Assembly: GCA_029216955.1 (NCBI GenBank)
Contig: JANAVB010006999.1
Location: 647,853 to 711,852, forward strand
Source of the DNA: Iris pallida
Taxonomy: Eukaryota; Streptophyta; Magnoliopsida; Asparagales; Iridaceae
DNA length: 64,000 nt
Direction: 5' to 3'
A program made the position numbers and the translations under genes. Each line of letters starts with the position of its first letter. Position 1 is the stretch's first letter. Shown one piece after another: positions 11,201 to 21,099 of this stretch. A model generated the notes under the pieces. It did not search any database. It was not told the origin of the DNA and was given only the letters and a program-made list of their open reading frames with translations.

Positions 11201-12250
11201 TATCCTTAGGAAGCATCGGGTACTATATGTTCTGTGCGTTTCATTTACATGGCGTATCACTATGCTTCATTGGTTCTTCGATCACTTGTGACATATACTT
11301 TTATAATCACAGAGTCTTCCTGGAATCCTTATCCCATTTATTGGGTCTCCTAGAATCCCCATTTATGGGACATCCATGTATCACCCTTCGGGGTCCTGTG
11401 CATGGAATCATAACATAACCTGGTTGGATCCTTGTGTATTGATTGGGGGTACGGGGGAGTAGAAGTGGACATGTGAATAATACACCAGTAGTGTAGCATC
11501 AGAATCATTCCATAGTTTAGCATCAGAATCATCCCATGCCATTTACATGTCCATGTTGTACTCTGACTCACTAGCCACATGTTAGTTCTCTATTTATAGT
11601 AGATATTTCTATTACAGCTTTCTCTCTCTGTTTACATACTGCACTTCTTTCAGTGCTTGTATCTTACTTTACTGCATGATTATATCTTCTAACCTGCTAT
11701 AAACTGTTGAGATGTACTGTACTCGCTCCTGTCCTGACTGGACCTGTTGAAAATATTACAGAGGACAAGGAGGAGGCTTGCCTGGATACTTACTACGGGG
11801 CAGCCTTAGATGACACTTGCGAGCTGGACCCTCAGGAGGACCCAGCTCTAGCTGAGGATATCACCCCCATTGCCTAGACTAGATTAGTTAGGCTTATCTT
11901 ACTTTATGCAGTCTTGAGACATGTTTAGCTAGACTTTATTCTGAGTTCTGAGTTGTATATATTCTTTCATTCTGTATCTGAGACCATGTACTTCTGGATT
12001 TCTTGCTGGGATTATCTTAGACTACTTTCATGTATTCGTTTCCTTGAGTTCTATTTCATATCGTGCTTTCTCTTCCTTAGTTGTGATTGAGTTTATTACT
12101 GCTATGTCACCCCCATTCAGGGAGTATAAACTGTTTAGATATATATTATTAATGTATGTTGACCTAGGAAAGCGTTCTACCGTCGACACTGCGGCGTAGG
12201 CTGGACGTACCCACGTCTCGTGCCGTTACTCTAGGGTGCGGGTCGTGACA
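8215..12250. mobile_element. 4.0-kb solo LTR of Tekay type
   Basis: The segment begins TGTCAC, ends GTGACA, and is flanked by identical GGGAG (8210-8214 and 12251-12255), so both ends and the 5-bp target duplication are clear. There is no gag-pol. Its last 100 bp (GCGGCGTAGGCTGGACGTA and GGTGCGGGTCGTGACA) closely match the end of the Tekay-2 LTR at 36500-36561, placing it in a related family with very long LTRs. It contains AT- and CA-rich simple repeats near 10560-10830 and TTGAC clusters. The usual origin of a solo LTR is recombination between the two LTRs of a full element. Confidence 0.85.
8337..10960. promoter_or_regulatory. TTGAC (W-box-like) sites in the solo LTR
   Basis: Three TTGAC[CT] cores lie at about 8337-8358 and five more at about 10893-10950. 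This is a thinner version of the dense cluster in the related Tekay-2 LTR. TTGAC[CT] is the WRKY-factor binding core. Confidence 0.4.
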
Positions 12251-12255
12251 GGGAG

Positions 12256-12613
12256 CGTCCTCTTCGAATGCTCCTCCTCGTGTTGAACCGCCTGTTGAAC
12301 AACAACCACCCATTCACCCGTTGTTCAACCCGCCTCATCCACTCGACCCCAACACGTATGACGATCGAATATTTGTATCACTCGACGCGTCAAATGAATG
12401 GTTTAGTAATTTTTGGACACGTCCGGTGTTTGCGGGTCATTCTATCAATTTTACTATTTTTTTTCAATATGATTCTCTTTTTCATGATCTGTGTCTTGAC
12501 GAACTTGTCACCACCAACTCGGTCATATATCGTAATGCTATTCAAATGTTCTACTGCAACCTAACTCATAATGATATACATATTTTCTTACGGGTTGCAG
12601 GCATTGACATCTC
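12256..12613 (+). pseudogene. Copia 3' ORF (env position), second fragment
   Basis: Continues the reading frame of 8166-8214 after the solo LTR: a proline-rich stretch (PPRVEPPVEQQPPIHPLF), then a globular-looking part with NEWFSNFWTRPVFAGHSINF, and no stop before Tat-1 cuts it at 12614. I see no signal peptide or transmembrane segment here, so envelope function is not supported. It may belong to the 'putative plant transposon protein' family. Confidence 0.5.
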
Positions 12614-12649
12614 TGTAGGATGTGGAAAATTATGACACGCTGTCATTTT

Positions 12650-13530
12650 CATCCATACGCTTAAAGACAGATGTCAGTTGAAGCCATACGCTCAAACAGA
12701 AGTCATACGCTCAAGGCTATACGCTCAGTTAAGAGCCATACGTTCAGTTCAGAGTTGTACGCTCATTCAAAAGCCATACGCTTAGTAAATATTTTATTAT
12801 TTACTGAAGTGACAGCACAGCATATGTTTAAATAAGGAATGAATCTGACACTTCATCTTTCGTGCAAAGACAGCTGTCACGAGAAAAGTAACCGTCGTAT
12901 AAGTTTTCGAAGAGTCGGTTTTGTCTTTTACGAGGACAACTCAGCAGCCTTCATAAATACAAAAGCCATCATTACTGTCAGTTTTGACAGTCTGTCAGCC
13001 GTCAAATCCGCAGTCACGACGCTCGAGAAGATTTTGTCAGTTATGGGAAGATATGGTGTACCAAAGAAGATTGATGATAGCCACGTGGCCACTTCTCCAG
13101 TGAGCGTATCGACCTCACATGACTCCTTCTTCACCCAGCCAAGTGAGCGTATGGACCTCACATGATTCCTTGCTAACCAAGCGAGCGTATGATCTCCATA
13201 CGACTCCTTGCCCATAAAGTGAGCGTATGGATTTCCTATGGCACTACGCTGTCCAAATCAGCGTATGACTCCTCTTTAAAAGCTAGCGTATGACTCTACA
13301 GCTGTTGTATCCAGGATGATTTTCAATGTACAGTCAACACACGTTCTCACGTGTCCTGTACTCAGTTACCCATTTATTTAGAAGTTATGCAATGTGGCCT
13401 TCATGCCATCAATCTCTCCTGAATGTGCTCCACTACTCTCAACCGCACGCCAACGTGTCTTCGTCAGAATTTGCCACGCGTCCCTGCAGTTTTGCACACG
13501 TCAAGTAACTACCTGAGCGTATGGTTCAGG
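12650..13530. repeat. CATACGC / GCGTATG word clusters in the Tat-1 LTR
   Basis: Some fifteen copies or one-base variants of CATACGCTCA occur. Those in about 12650-12790 read CATACGC; most of those in about 13100-13530 read GCGTATG, so the orientation switches mid-LTR. Spacing is irregular (about 15-40 bp), unlike a simple tandem repeat. The 3' LTR keeps almost all of them. Confidence 0.75.
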
Positions 13531-13547
13531 ACAGTTATCCAGAACTT

Positions 13548-13554
13548 TATAAAA
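13548..13554 (+). promoter_or_regulatory. TATA box of the Tat-1 LTR
   Basis: TATAAAA within CTTTATAAAAGAGAG; the 3' LTR has the same box at 29475-29481. It would drive the genomic RNA. Confidence 0.7.
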
Positions 13555-13735
13555 GAGAGTTTCTTCACCTTCATGAAGAGAGGTCATTTTTCAGAGAGAA
13601 CAGAGAGATTGCCCAGTTGCTGTCCAAGTTCTTCGAAGTTCGAGTTTTCTTCATCGCATCGTCCAAGGGATAAAGTAATCGTCTTCTAGATTAGATTCCT
13701 ACAGTTGTAATTTTCTCAGATACAAAATAAATAAA

Positions 13736-16417
13736 GTGAATTTATTTATGGAAAACAAATTGGCGACCCTGCTGGGGAAAGCTGTCTCCTCCAACGAGAT
13801 AGCAACAACTCAATGCGATACTTCGTCGATCGGCTCGACGAAGAAGACGATGGTCGTACAATTCGACCAATCTGCTTACGAAGAAATACTCAAGGCGAAG
13901 GAGGGCCGAACTGCTTCCTCCGCTCTTTCTGCTGCCAAGAAGACGGGACGTTCTGTCTATATCCCCAAGTCTTCTTCGATAGCCCGAGATGTTCCTGTCA
14001 CTTCTCACGTTGACAAGAACACATCTTCAACTTCAACAAAGCACACTTCTGCTTCCCTGAACACAGCAACAATGGTTTCCCCTAGTCACGCTGACAAAAT
14101 TGGTTCTTTAACCAAGTCAGTGTGTCCAAGGAAAACCATCTCTGGACATGTCAAAGTCCCTTCTCCTTCTGCTCTTACGACAGAAGTCGGCTCTTTAGCC
14201 ATTGATGACTCTGTGCGTACAGCAGTCAGAGGGCAGCATGCGGTAAAGTCAGCGTACGCTAAGCAAAAGCCAGCGTATGCTACCAAGAAGGCAGCGTACA
14301 CTGAGCAAAGACCAGCGTATGCCAACAAGAAGGCAGCGTACGCTAAGCAAAAGCCAGCATATGCTAACAAGAAGTCGGCGTATGCTGACAGATACAATCC
14401 TTTGACTGATTCTCAAAATCAGACTGGGGGTTCTCTTTCACAGAACCTACAAATGATTCCCCCACAACTTGCGCATCTTGTGCCAACCAAGGAGAAAGGC
14501 TCTTTAGTCGATTCCTCTACTTCTGAGGTCTTTACCTCTGGAGTTAATTTGACTAGTACTTTTACTAGCTCAAACAAAGGAAAATGCCTTTTGGCTAATT
14601 CCTCTAAAGATGGATTATTACCAACTTCTAGTCGGAATAATACTCATCTCCCTTCTCTTAAAATTTCTCGATCTGAGAAAGGCAAGTTACAAGTATCTAA
14701 GACTGATACCAAAGTCATATCTCCCACGGATCTTCGTAACAAGCTTAATCAAAATCACCACAGTTATGATTCTGGTATTAAAAAGTCTTATCAAATTGAG
14801 ACAAGTGTACTAGACCCTGATGTTGAATATGCCAGGAACTATGTGGCTCAAATTAATCGGTCTCTATACACTCAAGAATCAAGAAGACAGAAGAACAAAA
14901 GACAAGTTTCTACACAGAAACAATCTTCCAGTACTTCCCAATCTATCCCTACAGATCTCCGGGAATATTTACAAAACAAACGGAGAATCGACACTCCATC
15001 TGGCTATGACATTGCCCATATTCGCCATGAAAAGCATGGTTGTGACTTCCAACCTCGGGTTGTCATCCAATGTTGTTGTTCACCGAAAAGACGGTCTGTT
15101 TTCGAACGGATCCAATATGAACCAACATCAGATGAAGATGAACCTCTTTATGCTTTTGTCAACATGACCTCCAGAAATATTGGGGGTAGAATCCGGTCTG
15201 ACGCTATATCAGATTCTGAAGATGGTGTTTATCTTGGCACCCGATCCAGGACCGGAGCCTTGGCCAGAATCTCTTCTTCTTCTCATCCAAGTAATAATCC
15301 GGAGATCACGGAAGATTTCCTTGGAGAGTCCAACTTTCCGGCATTAACTCCTGTAAACAGTCCCGGGAAAGATACTGATTCTTACAGCGATGATTCAGAG
15401 CAAACTGTTTCATCGTCTATCCCTCGAATGATTACCACTTATATGGCAGAAGGTGATCATGAACCTTCGACTAGCAATGAGGCTCATGAACAGAGGATTT
15501 CTTCTTTAGAACAACAATTGCAAGCTATGGCAGATACATTGAGTGCTATGCACACTCTAATGCAGGCTCAACAACAGACAGCACCACCAGTGGTATTGAA
15601 TACCCCTGTTGTTCCAAACCCCGAACCCTCTACTATTCCGGGGGTACAATCTAATGTTCCTGTACAAACCACCCCAAGTCACTCTGGAGCTGGGGGTGGT
15701 ACATATGCTGTAGTCCCTCCTCCCAATTACACTCAACAAGTCACAACTCCACAATCCTCTGGAATTGTTACAGAAGAGTTAAAGAATCTCAAAACTCAGT
15801 TTGAGGCATTCAAACAGAAGGATGGTTTACAAAGGTTAGGTATCAAGCAACCTTACCCGATAGAGTGGAAGCAAGTATCATATCCTCCTAAATACAAGCC
15901 TCCGACTATCTCCTTCTTTGATGGGACTACTTCCCCAAGTCAGTTCATTAATCACTTTGAAGTAATGACTGATCAATTGCAACCAAGCGATGCCCTCCTT
16001 ACTCGGGTGTTTGTTGGATGTCTCAAAGGAACGGCTTATGAATGGTACAGAAGTCTCCCTGACGGATGTATTACTTCATTTACCGGTTTCAAACAAATGT
16101 TCCTTGAACGATTCTACGAAGGGCTCAATGATATGACCATGTCGGCCCTCATAAGAATCAAACAGAAGAATAATGAGACCACTGAGGAATTCATTGAGAG
16201 ATTCAGAAGAGAAGCCCTCAAAATGCCTCTTGGAACTCCCGATGCTGTTACGATCGACACTTGCAAGTCGAACCTCTTACCAATTATCAGCATGTGGACA
16301 GGGTCCACTCAGTTCCAAGATTGGCCTTCATTCATCGTCAGTGCCAAAGCTGCCGAAGTCAGTGCTGAGACCTTCAAAGGTCTGGGGGTACAAATGGCTC
16401 CCAAAGAATCAAATTAG
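13736..16417 (+). CDS. gag: Tat-1 gag
   Basis: This open frame of 893 codons begins in the last bases of the LTR and reads through the primer site (LATLLGK). Residues about 1-200 are Ser/Thr-rich and low complexity, with a repeat of A-Y-A units at about 171-220 encoded by GCGTATGCT or GCGTACGCT. A long disordered middle follows. The Retrotrans_gag capsid core is at about residues 700-885 (RLGIKQPYPIEWK, WYRSLPDGCITSF, FLERFYEG). Gag forms the cytoplasmic virus-like particle. The frame ends at TAG 16415-16417, where Tat-2 continues to the zinc knuckle, so this is a nonsense mutation rather than the natural end. The true start could be the ATG at 13736 or 13748. Confidence 0.8.
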   Translation: MNLFMENKLATLLGKAVSSNEIATTQCDTSSIGSTKKTMVVQFDQSAYEEILKAKEGRTASSALSAAKKTGRSVYIPKSSSIARDVPVTSHVDKNTSSTSTKHTSASLNTATMVSPSHADKIGSLTKSVCPRKTISGHVKVPSPSALTTEVGSLAIDDSVRTAVRGQHAVKSAYAKQKPAYATKKAAYTEQRPAYANKKAAYAKQKPAYANKKSAYADRYNPLTDSQNQTGGSLSQNLQMIPPQLAHLVPTKEKGSLVDSSTSEVFTSGVNLTSTFTSSNKGKCLLANSSKDGLLPTSSRNNTHLPSLKISRSEKGKLQVSKTDTKVISPTDLRNKLNQNHHSYDSGIKKSYQIETSVLDPDVEYARNYVAQINRSLYTQESRRQKNKRQVSTQKQSSSTSQSIPTDLREYLQNKRRIDTPSGYDIAHIRHEKHGCDFQPRVVIQCCCSPKRRSVFERIQYEPTSDEDEPLYAFVNMTSRNIGGRIRSDAISDSEDGVYLGTRSRTGALARISSSSHPSNNPEITEDFLGESNFPALTPVNSPGKDTDSYSDDSEQTVSSSIPRMITTYMAEGDHEPSTSNEAHEQRISSLEQQLQAMADTLSAMHTLMQAQQQTAPPVVLNTPVVPNPEPSTIPGVQSNVPVQTTPSHSGAGGGTYAVVPPPNYTQQVTTPQSSGIVTEELKNLKTQFEAFKQKDGLQRLGIKQPYPIEWKQVSYPPKYKPPTISFFDGTTSPSQFINHFEVMTDQLQPSDALLTRVFVGCLKGTAYEWYRSLPDGCITSFTGFKQMFLERFYEGLNDMTMSALIRIKQKNNETTEEFIERFRREALKMPLGTPDAVTIDTCKSNLLPIISMWTGSTQFQDWPSFIVSAKAAEVSAETFKGLGVQMAPKESN
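13761..13778 (+). other. Tat-1 primer-binding site (tRNA-Arg type)
   Basis: TGGCGACCCTGCTGGGGA lies three bases after the LTR end. The downstream partial copy reads TGGCGACTCTGCTGGGGA. This is the primer site I know from Ogre/Tat elements, assigned to tRNA-Arg. It lies inside the open gag frame. Confidence 0.75.
14249..14390 (+). repeat. GCGTATGCT repeat within Tat-1 gag
   Basis: Seven units of about 21 bp encode alternating A-Y-A and K-Q-K/N-K-K peptides. The DNA core (GCGTATGC or GCGTACGC) is the word found in the LTRs. The homologous part of Tat-2 gag has a different repeated word. Confidence 0.8.
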
Positions 16418-17997
16418 AGTGCTCGACCCAACAATCGCAAAGGAAAAGAAGCTCTTGAAGTCAATCTCCAAAGCAGTAGTCAAGAAGTAAAGACTACCCA
16501 AGCTATTTCAGCTCCAACAAATCAACAACAGGGATCTCCTCGGCCGAAAGAAGAATATTCTTTCGATGATGACGATGTTCAGGGTATCTTTGAATGCTTG
16601 CTCAAAGGTAATAAAATACAATTGCCAGAAATTAAAAAGCCTGATGAAGCCAATAAAACAGATCATCCAAAATACTGTCCATACCATAGAATGCTGGGTC
16701 ACACAATCCGGTCTTGCTATGTATTAAAAGGAAAGATCTAGGAGATGATTAAATCAGGAGCTGTGACACTAACACCCAAAGACAAGACAGTCACAGCAAA
16801 TGTGATTTCAATGCAGTTTGGTAATTTCCCTCCTTTAATGGTAGAAAGTAGGATTGTTCCTATTTCCAAAGCAACTCTCGAGGTGGTGAATATCCCACCA
16901 GCACAGAATGAAGGACTTGTTCCTGTCACAACTAAGAAGGGAGAAATCATGTGGATCCACCCAGACTTAAAGACAGAGTTTGAGACACCTTCCTCTTCTC
17001 CTCGGAAGACTCCTTCATCTAAAAAGAAACTCGGGAAAATTAAGTCATGCAATGTGACTTCTAGTACTACACCCGATTTTTATCTAACCTCTACTTTCAT
17101 CTTGGCAGGAAATTCACTCCCTACTGAGGTAAAAACTGTACCTCAATTTGAAGATAAGTACAAGCCTGCATTCCATCTATATAGTTCACAATCTCGTGAA
17201 TTAATGGCAAAGATGGGCTATGATCTAGCCACTGCTCCTGGTCTGAACTCAGGCAAAGGACTCCGAGCACCTTTTGCCCTCACTATGAGACATAATCAAT
17301 CTCGTGTTGGTCTCGGCTTCTGGGACGAAGCTCTCATCAAGCATAAAAGAACCAAAAGCAAGATGAAGAATTGCAACATGGTTTCGATAGATCCTGAACC
17401 AGAATCTGAAGTTGAAGTTCATGTTGAAACTCGGTCAAGAAAAATATATCTCAAAGATTATGCTGACACTTCTGGAGAAACCTCTGATGTCCCTCCGGCT
17501 ACAGCCCCAACACCAGTCTCTACTGAAGAACCTTCAAATGTTCCTGTCGAGACAGTTCCATCTAAACCAACAACAGCTGACAAGGGCAAACAACAAGTCC
17601 GCTTCGACAAACCATTGAAGAAATCATCCCCTACAGGACTTGAAAAGCCTTATAATTTTGATATATTGGCTCAACTAGCCAATACACCAGCTAAATTGTC
17701 AATCTTCGAACTCTTACGTCTCTCTAAAGAGACTCGAAAAACTTTGAGTGAAGCACTGTTACAAGCAGAAACTTGCTTAACTCTCCTCAAGAAGTTGGAA
17801 ACAGAACCTGTCTCTCACTGCCATAATGTATTGGAATTTATTCCAAACATTACCTTTACGCAGGACGATATGCTGCTAGAGGATAATCGACATGATCGTC
17901 CTTTATATCATACAGGATATATTGATTCTATGAAGGTTGATCGTTTACTGATTGATCCAGGATCCGCTCTCAGTATTATGCCAAAGGCTATGCATTG
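16418..17997 (+). pseudogene. pol: Tat-1 gag C-terminus and protease
   Basis: Same frame as gag, with a second nonsense codon at 16739-16741. The zinc knuckle (YCPYHRMLGHTIRSCYVLK, about 16675-16732) is intact. A G-patch-like motif follows (MGYDLATAPG and VGLGF, about 17210-17320), then the protease active site LLIDPGSALSIMP (about 17944-17985). A 7-base deletion relative to Tat-2 near 17990 shifts the frame and produces the TGA. Confidence 0.75.
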
Positions 17998-20900
17998 AAG
18001 ATACCTGTGCATAGTCTTTCCAGCACTATCACTACCATCTTGGGATTCAATCAAGGAAAAAGTGAGCCTTTAGGCAAGATTCGCCTTAAATTTCAAATAG
18101 GCGATCTTCGTACTAAGGTTACTTTTTACATCATCGACAATCATGGTTGCTCGTACAATGCTCTATTGGGGAGACCTTTCTTGCATGAACATAATATTGT
18201 TCCTTCAACTCTTCATCAGTGCTTCAAATATGTTGATGATAATGGAGAGGTTCAAAAAGAAGTGGCAGATCTTTACCCATTCAAAGGAGTCGAAGCTTAC
18301 TTCAATGACGCTCGCATGTACAAAGATGAATACTCGAAAGTCTTGCAAGCTATGGATAATGAAGATGAGACATCCAAAGTTGACACCTTTATTATTCCTG
18401 TAAAAGGGTGTATTACTCCTCCACAGTCTATTAAAACATCTGAAGAAGGCTCACTGATAATTACGGTCAGTGGACGTACTACTTCATCATCCGCCCAAGG
18501 CTCACTGATAATTTCTGTCAGTGGACGCACTACTGCACCATCTTCCCAAGCTTCACAAAGTTCGCTGATCATTCCTGTCAGTGGACGCATCACTCCCCCT
18601 CCATCTTCTCAGGCTAGATCAGATACTCTAGTCATTCCAGTCAGTGGACGCATTACTTATCCACGGTCTTCTTCAAGGGAGCTCACCTCTTCTGAGCCTT
18701 TTGTTATCGATCTTAATCGAAACAAAAATTCTAACTGTTCTTCTTCTTCCCCCTTTGTCATTAATCTGACTAAGTCTGATAAGGCTCAGCCTTCAGTTGT
18801 AAATACAGCATCTAGTATTAATGAAGCATCTCCTTTGCAGTATATTGATGTCTGTAGTTATGTACAAAGTTATTTACAATTGCTAGATAGCTTAGAGCCA
18901 CTAACTATAGGGGTTGTTCAAGCTCTTCATACAGACGTATCATTAGACTCTATACAGAAATCATACTTTGTGGTCCCCAGTCGAAAGAAGGGAGAAAATC
19001 CAATATTTTTCTATAAAGGACCTCAGAGTCCTCCTAATCTGGAGGAGGATGATATAAATGACGATACTGGAAGATTACAGCTACGTCGCTACAGTCAGCA
19101 ATCCAAAAATATCATCAAGAATATGGGTTATGATTTCAGAACCAGTCTTAATGGAAAAGGAAGAAGAATGCCTGTTCGAATTCCTCCATTAAAATACGGA
19201 AGGACAAAATGTGGTTTAGGTTACATTGCTCCCACCCCTTTTATCAACATAGTTCATGAAGAGTCAAAATTCAATAAAGACGAACAATCTGAAGATGAAC
19301 GATCTGAGTCTTCTGATTCCCTTTCTTGGGATTCTGATACGAGTGTTGGCGATCTTTATCGCTCTATTCTATCCATCAATATGGTCTCTGTTGATGGCCC
19401 ACAAGAAAATGGTGAAGATGAGGATGATTTTGAAATATCACCTGAATCAGAACAATGGGCTCAAAGATTAGATAATCAATGGGAATTCAGGTTCGAACAG
19501 AGGGAACCTCCTACTGAAGATAAACTGATCCAAATTGATGTTGGTGAAGATGGTTCCCCTAAACCAATATTCATCAGTGAGAGTCATTCAGAAACAGATA
19601 AGCAAGATATGATCAAGCTTATTCGTGATTACATCGATGTCTTCGCCTGGAGCTACGAGGATATGCCAGGACTAGATCCGAAGATCGCAATGCACAAGCT
19701 TAATATTATGCCAAATGCTAAACCGGTCAAACAGCAACAGCGACGATTTCGTCCAGACATTATGGATGCAATTGAAGCTGAAGTCAACAAGCTTATGACT
19801 TCCGGATTTATCAGAGAGGAACAACATCCTGAATGGGTGGCTAACATCGTTCCTGTCCTCAAGAAGACCGACAAGATCCGAGTCTGTATAGACTTTCGTG
19901 ATCTCAATGCTGCTTGTCCTAAAGACGATTTTCCTCTTCCAATTACAGATGTAATGATTGATAACACATGTGGTTTCGAACGAATGTCATTCATGGATGG
20001 GTATTCGGGGTATAATCAAATCAAGATGTTTCCAGATGACGAGAGACATACTTCTTTCAGAACACCGATCGGTACATATTGTTATACAGTGATGCCGTTT
20101 GGTCTCAAAAATGCAGGAGCAATATATCAACGAGCAATGAGCACTATATTCCGTGAACATCTCCGAAAAATAGTCGAATGCTATGTTGATGATATTGCAG
20201 TCAAAAGTCGACGAAAGGAGGATCATATCCAAGATTTGAAGACTATATTTGATTTAATGCGTCAGCATCAACTTAAAATGAACCCTACTAAGTCCTTCCT
20301 AGGCATCTCTAGTGGCAAATTTCTCGACTTCGTCATTACCGCTAAAGGTATACACGTGGATCCCGAGAAGATCAAAGCCATCCAAGAGATGCGTCCTCCA
20401 CACACCTTAAAAGAGCTACGAGGATTTCAAGGAAGGATTGCTTATATCAGGAGATTCATTTCCAACTTATCAGGATGCTGCAGACCATTCCACAAACTTC
20501 TGAAGAAAGGTGTATCTTTCATCTGGAACGAAGAATGTCAAAAAGCATTTGACGACATCAAACAGTACCTCATGAACCCTCCAATTTTGGTACCTCCCGT
20601 CTCGGGAATACCATTTCTCCTATATGTTCGAGCTATGGATCATTCTCTTGGTACATTACTCGCCCAGAAAAATAAAGATGGTCATGAACAGGCCATTTAT
20701 TATCTCAGTCGCACAATGACAGGCGCTGAACCGCGTTATTCTCCAATCGAGAAAGAATGCCTAGCATTAATGTTTGCTGTTCAGAAAATGCGACATTATA
20801 TTATCGGTCAGACGATTCACGTCATTTCCAGAGTGAATCCACTGAGGATTATGATGAAGAAACCCGGTATTCTCAACTCTAGACTTGCTAATTGGGGAAT

Positions 20901-21099
20901 CTTGTTAGCCCAATACGACATGCATTATATTCCTCAGAAGTCGGTTAAAGGACAGGCTCTTGCTGATTTTCTAGCAGCTCATGCAGTCCCAGAAGATTCT
21001 AAATTATATATGAGATTCTCGATGAAGTTCTGGATTCAAATATGGTTTCTGAAGAAGTTCCTACCTGGCGTCTATTCTTTGATGGAGCATCTAGAATAG
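17995..21099 (+). CDS. pol: Tat-1 protease C-terminus, reverse transcriptase and RNase H
   Basis: The frame begins just after the deletion in protease and opens with IPVHSLSSTI. Residues about 130-235 form a linker with five copies of an (I/V)PVSGRIT-like repeat. A degenerate G-patch-like motif (MGYDFRTSLNGKG, CGLGY) is near residue 380. RT occupies about 570-780 with RVCIDFRDLN and the catalytic YVDDIAV at about 729; RNase H lies at about 880-1000 with the ADFLAAH ending. RT makes the cDNA and RNase H removes the RNA template. The last residues are out of frame: a one- or two-base slip in TATATATGAG near 21010 moves the polyprotein to the next frame. Confidence 0.85.
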   Translation: MKIPVHSLSSTITTILGFNQGKSEPLGKIRLKFQIGDLRTKVTFYIIDNHGCSYNALLGRPFLHEHNIVPSTLHQCFKYVDDNGEVQKEVADLYPFKGVEAYFNDARMYKDEYSKVLQAMDNEDETSKVDTFIIPVKGCITPPQSIKTSEEGSLIITVSGRTTSSSAQGSLIISVSGRTTAPSSQASQSSLIIPVSGRITPPPSSQARSDTLVIPVSGRITYPRSSSRELTSSEPFVIDLNRNKNSNCSSSSPFVINLTKSDKAQPSVVNTASSINEASPLQYIDVCSYVQSYLQLLDSLEPLTIGVVQALHTDVSLDSIQKSYFVVPSRKKGENPIFFYKGPQSPPNLEEDDINDDTGRLQLRRYSQQSKNIIKNMGYDFRTSLNGKGRRMPVRIPPLKYGRTKCGLGYIAPTPFINIVHEESKFNKDEQSEDERSESSDSLSWDSDTSVGDLYRSILSINMVSVDGPQENGEDEDDFEISPESEQWAQRLDNQWEFRFEQREPPTEDKLIQIDVGEDGSPKPIFISESHSETDKQDMIKLIRDYIDVFAWSYEDMPGLDPKIAMHKLNIMPNAKPVKQQQRRFRPDIMDAIEAEVNKLMTSGFIREEQHPEWVANIVPVLKKTDKIRVCIDFRDLNAACPKDDFPLPITDVMIDNTCGFERMSFMDGYSGYNQIKMFPDDERHTSFRTPIGTYCYTVMPFGLKNAGAIYQRAMSTIFREHLRKIVECYVDDIAVKSRRKEDHIQDLKTIFDLMRQHQLKMNPTKSFLGISSGKFLDFVITAKGIHVDPEKIKAIQEMRPPHTLKELRGFQGRIAYIRRFISNLSGCCRPFHKLLKKGVSFIWNEECQKAFDDIKQYLMNPPILVPPVSGIPFLLYVRAMDHSLGTLLAQKNKDGHEQAIYYLSRTMTGAEPRYSPIEKECLALMFAVQKMRHYIIGQTIHVISRVNPLRIMMKKPGILNSRLANWGILLAQYDMHYIPQKSVKGQALADFLAAHAVPEDSKLYMRFSMKFWIQIWFLKKFLPGVYSLMEHLE

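Larger units (their letters stand above)
12614..13757 (+). repeat. Tat-1 5' LTR
   Basis: Starts TGTAGGATGTGG directly after Copia coding sequence and ends AAAACA three bases before the primer site. A TATA box (TATAAAA, 13548-13554) and an AATAAA-like signal near 13725 mark the U3 and R regions. The gag reading frame already opens inside its end, at 13736. Confidence 0.9.

Noticed and set aside
11170..11418. Host gene fragment in the solo LTR
   Set aside because: Short ORF without recognisable domain, inside a well-delimited LTR.
12256..12613. Envelope glycoprotein
   Set aside because: Position fits, but no signal peptide, glycosylation-rich ectodomain or transmembrane helix can be seen.
14086..14397. 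Minus-strand 103-codon ORF with A-Y-A repeats, also at 30013-30324
   Set aside because: Shadow of the GCGTATGC repeat, whose word is close to its own complement; no start context or splice signals.
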